From an uncultured Rikenellaceae bacterium (GTDB taxonomy: Bacteria > Bacteroidota > Bacteroidia > Bacteroidales > Rikenellaceae): 64,000 nucleotides of DNA. Below, piece after piece: positions 58,359 through 64,000 of the stretch (positions are counted from its first letter, which is position 1; every line of letters begins with the position of its first letter). Location of the stretch: contig CAMRBL010000003.1 of assembly GCA_947040435.1 (NCBI GenBank), positions 1 through 64,000 on the forward strand, in the 5' to 3' direction. The notes below the pieces were generated by a model. That model was not told the origin of the DNA. It did no database searches and was given only the letters and a program-made list of their open reading frames with translations. The position numbers and the translations under genes are program-made.

Positions 58359-58553
58359 ATGCCAAAAATTAAAACAAACTCTGCGGCTAAGAAGCGTTTT
58401 TGCTTCACTGGCACAGGTAAAATCAAGAGAAAACACGCTTTTAAAAGCCATATCTTGACAAAGAAAACAACGAAACAAAAGCGTAACCTTACATATTCAG
58501 GTTTAGTTGCTGCTTCAGATGTTCCAAGAATCAAATTATTATTAGTTAAGTAA
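58359..58553 (+). CDS. rpmI: 50S ribosomal protein L35
   Basis: [44 protein letters not shown]. Confidence 0.97.
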   Translation: MPKIKTNSAAKKRFCFTGTGKIKRKHAFKSHILTKKTTKQKRNLTYSGLVAASDVPRIKLLLVK

Positions 58554-58590
58554 TTAACTAAACAAACAAACATGTTTAATCAAGAGTGAA

Positions 58591-58628
58591 TTAGCCCCAA
58601 AGAGTGAGAGAGAAACTTTCCGCTAATC
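58591..58628 (+). promoter_or_regulatory. Possible structured leader upstream of rplT
   Basis: attagc...gctaat and aaag...cttt pairings in the rpmI-rplT spacer. Confidence 0.3.
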
Positions 58629-58647
58629 ATTCGTAAAACTTACAATT

Positions 58648-58992
58648 ATGCCAAGGTCAGTAAATGCGGTTGCATCAAGAGCCAAAAGAAAAAAAGTTTT
58701 AAAACTTGCCAAAGGTAACTTTGGATCAAGGGGTAACGTATGGACGGTAGCTAAAAACACCGTTGAAAAAGGTCTTACTTACGCGTATCGTGACCGTAAG
58801 TACAAAAAAAGAACATTCCGTAGCTTGTGGATTCAGCGTATTAACGCGGCTGCTCGTATGCATGGAATGACATATTCAGAATTTATCGGGAAATTAAGTG
58901 TTAAAGGAATCGCTCTTAACCGTAAGGTTTTGGCTGACTTAGCAATGAACCACCCAGCTGCATTCGAACAAATCGTTAAAACAGTTAAATAG
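58648..58992 (+). CDS. rplT: 50S ribosomal protein L20
   Basis: [51 protein letters not shown]. Confidence 0.98.
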   Translation: MPRSVNAVASRAKRKKVLKLAKGNFGSRGNVWTVAKNTVEKGLTYAYRDRKYKKRTFRSLWIQRINAAARMHGMTYSEFIGKLSVKGIALNRKVLADLAMNHPAAFEQIVKTVK

Positions 58993-59020
58993 GTATTCAG
59001 TTTATTGAGTACGTACAATA

Positions 59021-59055
59021 AGGAGAGCTTGCACTAGTGGTAAGCTCTCTTTTTG
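59021..59055 (+). terminator. Canonical intrinsic terminator downstream of rplT
   Basis: gagagctt...aagctctc followed by TTTTT. Confidence 0.8.
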
Positions 59056-59123
59056 TATATACATATATTTGAGAGAGATGCAATATGTAGGTGGAGAGCT
59101 ATGTTTGCTGTGAATTAGGTAAG

Positions 59124-59166
59124 AAAAAAACCAGTTAACTGAATCTCAGTTAACTGGCTTTTTTGA
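59124..59166. terminator. Bidirectional terminator
   Basis: aaaaaaaccagttaactga atc tcagttaactggctttttt. Confidence 0.85.
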
Positions 59167-59190
59167 AAAATTGCTATCCTATAAAATAAT

Positions 59191-62100
59191 TTATGCCCAC
59201 TTAACTAAAGCAAAATCTGTTCTATATGGTAACTTGTCATTCTTTGCATATAAACGTAGTGCAACGTCAAATGTTCCTGAGAATTGAGTCTCTGCATTTA
59301 ATACATAATGTACGATATTGCCATCTTGGCTCTCAATACTTAACTCCAATTTGTCAAGAATCTCAATTGCCTTGTTTTCATGAATCTGTTTTGCAACAAC
59401 AATCTCAACGCCAATATCACTTGGTAGTAAGCCATTCAGATCAATAGTTGCACTGACATTAAAGCCGTCGCCAATAGCCATTGCTGAGCTAATTAGGTCC
59501 ATCTGCTTAACATCAATAATACGAACCTTATCCCATGCATTACTAACTCTACGCTTCCATGATGCAACCTCTTTTGCCTCTTGGAAATTGTCGGCTACTA
59601 CTCTAAGATTACGGTCGTGTAGCTTGTTGTAGAAGCGTTCTTGATAGTCCGTAAGCATTCTATTTGTAGTGAAGTTTGATGCAACATCTGCGATACAGCT
59701 CTTTATCATCTTAATCCACTCGGTTGGTAAGTTCTTGCTATCTCGGTGGTAATATTGAGGTGCAATTGTATCTTCAATAGTTGCATAGATCATCTCTGCA
59801 TCTAACTCATCTTGGAAGTGTTGATCGTCATATGTTCTCTCTTGTGGTAACATCCATCCTGCACTCTTCTTGTAGCCTTCAACCCACCATCCGTCAAGAA
59901 CACTGAATTGTAGAACTCCATTCATTACACACTTCTCGCCACTTGTTCCTGATGCCTCTAGTGGTCGTGTTGGTGTGTTCAACCATACGTCAACACCTTG
60001 AACCATCTTACGCGCAAGATCCATATCGTAATTTTGTAAAAATATAATCTTACCCATAAACTGAGGCATAGCAGATACTTCTACGATACGTTTAATTAAG
60101 TGTTGTCCTGGAATGTCATTTGGATGTGCCTTTCCTGCAAAAACAAACTGTACTGGACGCTCCTTGTTATTTACAATACGCTCTAATCTCTCTAAGTTTG
60201 TAAATAGTAAGTGTGCTCTTTTATATGTAGCGAAACGACGAGCAAAACCAATAGTTAATACTTCAGGTTTGAATGAATCTATGATTTTAACCAAATTTGC
60301 TGGTGAACCAAACATAAACTCACTTGGGTCTAATGCTCTCTTACCAATATGGCTAATTAATTTTTGTTTCAAAAGTAATCTTGCATCCCATAGCTCTTTG
60401 TTGTCTATATCTTTAACTTTCTGCCATGCTGGGATGTCATACTGATGGTTTGTAAACCCTTCTGGGAAATATTTGCTATATAACTTGCGCATGTTCGATG
60501 CTGTCCATGTTGGGAAATGGACTCCATTTGTAACGTAGCTTATATGTAGCTCATTTGCAAGGTAGCCTGGCCACATTCCGCCAAGAATATCTTTACTAAC
60601 CTCCCCATGTAACCAACTAACTCCATTAATCTCTTGTGATAGATTACACGCTAAGAAACTCATTGAGAACTTCTCATAGTAATCATTTGGATTAGTCTTT
60701 CCTAAATTCATAAATTGCTCCCATGATATACCCAACTTGTCAGGGAATTTTGCCATGTATTGGCGCATCATTGACTCAGGGAATGCATCATGTCCTGCTG
60801 GTACTGGTGTATGTGTAGTGAAAAGTGATGATGAGCGAACAACCTCAAGTGCTTCACTGAAAGATAGCTTCTTAGTGCTAATTAGATTTTTTAATCTCTC
60901 TAGTCCAATAAATGCTGCGTGACCCTCATTACAATGGTATACATCTTGTGAGATATTCATCTTATTTAGAGCGCGGATTCCACCAACTCCCAGGATAATC
61001 TCTTGCTTCATTCTATTCTCCCAGTCGCCGCCATATAGGTGATGAGTGATAGTTCTATCTTCGTCTAAGTTTAGTTCGTGATCTGTATCTAAAAGATATA
61101 GGTCTGTTCTTCCAACTTCACATTTCCATACCCTTGCTGTAACAGTTCTGCCAGGTAGAGTAACTATTGATGTAGCCCAATTTCCACTCTCATCTCTAAC
61201 AGGACTAATTGGTAATTTGAAGAAGTTCTGTGCTTCGTAACCCGCCTCCTGGTCTCCATGTGACGATAGACGTTGTGTGAAGTAACCATAACGATATAGT
61301 AATCCAACTGCTACCATTGGTACATTCTTATCACTTGCCTCTTTTAGATAATCTCCTGCTAGGATACCTAGACCTCCTGAATATATCTTTAGTGAGCTGT
61401 GTAGTCCGTACTCCATACTGAAATAAGCTATCGTTGGACCTTTTGCCTCACTCTTTTCTGCCATATATGCCTTGAAATCTGCATATACAGAGTCCATTAG
61501 AGCTAGGAACTTAGAGTCTACCTCAAGTTCTTTCAATCTCTTAGAACCTACTGTGTCAAGTAATGCTATTGGATTGCGATGACAGCTTCTCCACAAGTCA
61601 GAATCAATAGATTTGAATAGTTCATGTGCTCCAAGAGTCCAAGACCACCACAGGTTATTAGATAGGATCTCTAGGGGTTGAAGGCGTTCTGATAGATGTT
61701 TCTCTGCCATTAGCCTTGTCCATGTTGGTTTGTTACTACTTAGCTGTTGTCTAACAAAGTTCATCTGCTCTCCTTGGTCTTTAACTGGTTCTGTACGAGA
61801 GGTCGATACTCTTAGAGCTGCATTAGTCGCCGCTAGTGAGTATGCCTCTTTATAATATGTGAATAGACTATCCCATAATGCTGTTTTTGAGATGAATAGT
61901 GCACTATCTCTACAGATTAAATAATCTACCTCTTTCATCTTGCTGTATCGTAGGATTGACTCTGCAATCTTGTTGATAACGTGATCGTCATTGTTGTCTG
62001 TTCTCTCAATTACCTCTACGCCACGGTGTTTGCTTGTGTGTTGGTCAACCCATGCGCCAAAACCAGCTAACGTAGTTGTGATTGTTGGAACTGAGAAGGC

Positions 62101-63444
62101 AACGCTCTCAAGTGGAGTATAACCCCATGGCTCATAGTATGAAGCAAAAACGGTAATGTCCATGCCTGCCAATAACTCATAATAATGCTTGTTGAAAATA
62201 CCATCATCACCGTTCAAATAAGTTGGTACAAAGATAATCTTTACATTAGAACTCTTATCTAGTAACTTACTGCCATTTAGAGAGTTTAAAACTGGATCCC
62301 AATCTGGTGCTGTTAGGTAATGTGTTGTGTTTGGATATACATTTTTATCTATTGCATTAGAACTATCTGCAAGGTGTGCTTGCAGGTCAACTCTAGCTCC
62401 ATCATTGCCCGCAGGAACTGTTATATAAGCAAGAATCTCTCGCCCATTATTGTTCTCTTCTGCAATTGATTTCAGTGCCTCTAAAAAGAGATCAATACCT
62501 TTGTTCTTGTACTCATATCTACCACTTGTTCCTACGATTAGTGGGGCAGTCTCAAATTTGTAATCTAAACATGACTCTGCAACCTTAATCATTAAATCTT
62601 TTGACTCTTGTCGAATTTTATCAAATTGATCTCCTTCCCATACAAATTGATCTTCAAAACCATTAGGTGTTACCATACTAACTTCACGACCGAGAAGATA
62701 TTTACACTCATTCGCAGTGATGTCGCTAACTGTTAAAAATGCATCCGAGTAGTTTGCCGCACTTCTCTCTAGTGAGTGCTTTGATGTTACTCCAAATCGA
62801 TGTGCATATTCATCGGGATTAAATGATGCTAAATTGCTATATAGAGGAAGACTATTACCTGCGATACAGCGCCCTAGTACTGTGGCATGAGTTGTGAAAA
62901 CTGTTGCTACGCATGGAACGGCTTTTCTTAGATAAAGACCTCCACTTGAAGTCATCCACTCGTGGAAATGTGCAGTGACACACCCTTTGGGACGATATAA
63001 ATTTGTGTAACTCTCAATAACTTGCCCTGCTGCATAACCAAATAGTACTGGCTCTATGTAGTCCCAATGTCCATTAAGTGAGTCAACCTTGTAGTTGTCC
63101 CATAAGAATTTTAGTGTCTCATCTTTCTTTGCAAACATATAGCTAAAGTCTACTAGAACTACAATAGGCTCTCCTTCAACTCGCCAACGACCGATTTTAA
63201 CTCTTATACCTTGTGAATATAACTCTTTTCTCCACTCTTGAAGAAGAGATGTATCCTCCATGAACTCCGTATTCTCAGAGCCAGTTGTGATATCTGGTCC
63301 TATTAGAACATAATTGCTATCATACTCTTGTATTGCATTCTTAGCTTTTGTCGCTATTACCGTATGTATCCCCCCAACTTTATTACAAATCTCCCAACTC
63401 ACTTCAAATAGAGACTCTGCTGCCTTAATTTTAATGTCTACCAT
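59191..63444 (-). CDS. glgP: Fused GT3-like glycogen synthase / GT35 alpha-glucan phosphorylase (1417 aa)
   Basis: N-terminal glycogen synthase-like FEVSWEICNKVGGIHTVI; C-terminal phosphorylase FSMEYGLHSSLKIYSGGLGILAGDYLKEASD, TRPLEASGTSGEKCVMNGVLQFSVLDGWW. Confidence 0.92.
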   Translation of the reverse strand: MVDIKIKAAESLFEVSWEICNKVGGIHTVIATKAKNAIQEYDSNYVLIGPDITTGSENTEFMEDTSLLQEWRKELYSQGIRVKIGRWRVEGEPIVVLVDFSYMFAKKDETLKFLWDNYKVDSLNGHWDYIEPVLFGYAAGQVIESYTNLYRPKGCVTAHFHEWMTSSGGLYLRKAVPCVATVFTTHATVLGRCIAGNSLPLYSNLASFNPDEYAHRFGVTSKHSLERSAANYSDAFLTVSDITANECKYLLGREVSMVTPNGFEDQFVWEGDQFDKIRQESKDLMIKVAESCLDYKFETAPLIVGTSGRYEYKNKGIDLFLEALKSIAEENNNGREILAYITVPAGNDGARVDLQAHLADSSNAIDKNVYPNTTHYLTAPDWDPVLNSLNGSKLLDKSSNVKIIFVPTYLNGDDGIFNKHYYELLAGMDITVFASYYEPWGYTPLESVAFSVPTITTTLAGFGAWVDQHTSKHRGVEVIERTDNNDDHVINKIAESILRYSKMKEVDYLICRDSALFISKTALWDSLFTYYKEAYSLAATNAALRVSTSRTEPVKDQGEQMNFVRQQLSSNKPTWTRLMAEKHLSERLQPLEILSNNLWWSWTLGAHELFKSIDSDLWRSCHRNPIALLDTVGSKRLKELEVDSKFLALMDSVYADFKAYMAEKSEAKGPTIAYFSMEYGLHSSLKIYSGGLGILAGDYLKEASDKNVPMVAVGLLYRYGYFTQRLSSHGDQEAGYEAQNFFKLPISPVRDESGNWATSIVTLPGRTVTARVWKCEVGRTDLYLLDTDHELNLDEDRTITHHLYGGDWENRMKQEIILGVGGIRALNKMNISQDVYHCNEGHAAFIGLERLKNLISTKKLSFSEALEVVRSSSLFTTHTPVPAGHDAFPESMMRQYMAKFPDKLGISWEQFMNLGKTNPNDYYEKFSMSFLACNLSQEINGVSWLHGEVSKDILGGMWPGYLANELHISYVTNGVHFPTWTASNMRKLYSKYFPEGFTNHQYDIPAWQKVKDIDNKELWDARLLLKQKLISHIGKRALDPSEFMFGSPANLVKIIDSFKPEVLTIGFARRFATYKRAHLLFTNLERLERIVNNKERPVQFVFAGKAHPNDIPGQHLIKRIVEVSAMPQFMGKIIFLQNYDMDLARKMVQGVDVWLNTPTRPLEASGTSGEKCVMNGVLQFSVLDGWWVEGYKKSAGWMLPQERTYDDQHFQDELDAEMIYATIEDTIAPQYYHRDSKNLPTEWIKMIKSCIADVASNFTTNRMLTDYQERFYNKLHDRNLRVVADNFQEAKEVASWKRRVSNAWDKVRIIDVKQMDLISSAMAIGDGFNVSATIDLNGLLPSDIGVEIVVAKQIHENKAIEILDKLELSIESQDGNIVHYVLNAETQFSGTFDVALRLYAKNDKLPYRTDFALVKWA

Positions 63445-63540
63445 ATTCGTTAAATTATTTTAGATTAAGTTAAATGTTATAATTATTTATGTCTACAAAT
63501 TGTGTGCAATACTAAATATTAAACCTACATATCCCCCCTT

Positions 63541-64000
63541 TTATTTGAAAAAATTACATATTACCGAATCACTTATAAGGAATTTTGATGTAGGTATTTT
63601 ATAAAACCCATTCTCTTCAATCAATCTACCGTTGTTAATCTCTATATTTGCTACTGTTTCTATTCTCCCTAGTTCCTCTAGTCCAAATTTATTCGTAAAA
63701 TCTTTAAGTGATACGCCCTCTTTTGTCCTGAATCTTGTCATTACATACTCATTTTGTATATCTATATCTGATAGAATCTCCTGTTCTAAAGAGCTACCAT
63801 CCGCATAACCCTTTAAATATCCATCTAATGAGGAGATATTCCACTCTCGACTATCTCCATTGAAGGAGTGTGCCGAAGGTCCAACTCCTAAGTATTTTGA
63901 CCCGCTCCAGTATGAACTATTATGTTTAGCTCTAAAATCTCGCTTTGCAAAGTTCGAGACTTCATAGTGGTCAAAGCCTGCTGCTTCTAGCATGTTATGT
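63541..64000 (-). CDS. hemW: HemW-like radical SAM coproporphyrinogen III oxidase-family protein, C-terminal part truncated at window edge
   Basis: GFDHYEVSNFAKRDFRAKHNSSYWSGSKYLGVGPSAHSF is typical of HemW; the 5' end lies beyond the window. Confidence 0.85.
   Translation of the reverse strand, partial: HNMLEAAGFDHYEVSNFAKRDFRAKHNSSYWSGSKYLGVGPSAHSFNGDSREWNISSLDGYLKGYADGSSLEQEILSDIDIQNEYVMTRFRTKEGVSLKDFTNKFGLEELGRIETVANIEINNGRLIEENGFYKIPTSKFLISDSVICNFFK

Noticed and set aside
1-64000. CRISPR arrays, tRNA/rRNA genes, transposases
   Set aside because: No regularly spaced repeats, tRNA-like T-loop/anticodon patterns, rRNA sequence or transposase ORF was noticed by eye; a tRNAscan-SE/Infernal run would be needed to exclude small RNAs.

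Overview
The window is a gene-dense, AT-rich chromosomal segment. Codon usage, TAnnTTTG-type promoter boxes, and family content (DUF4270, EF-G2, Bat proteins, the fused glycogen synthase/phosphorylase) indicate Bacteroidota, probably Bacteroidales; this is inference. I support about 50 CDS, mostly housekeeping: priA, galE, metG, ilvE, truB, queA, topA, rluD, mqnE, upp, hflX, nth, a uvrD/pcrA helicase, polA, queD, kbl, pgk, folB, nrdJ, rpmI-rplT, and others. Two CDS are absent from the ORF track: rpmH on the minus strand at 28659-28814, and the 5' end of a pyridoxamine-oxidase-like gene running off the left edge. No tRNA, rRNA, CRISPR array or IS transposase was recognised. The main accessory-looking segment is 29049-31985: an S24-type repressor, an orphan small protein, an inverted-repeat-bounded leader, and a complete phage terminase large subunit with no other phage genes. 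The least explained pattern is a family of ~40 bp, GC-rich, two-hairpin intergenic elements found at about six places (7412, 15211, 40968, 50837, 53354, 53479). Other points of interest are an EF-G paralog lacking the switch-II histidine, a rearranged Bat operon containing a perfect TGTGA-N6-TCACA palindrome, a tandem SGNH hydrolase, and many long perfect-stem intergenic hairpins.
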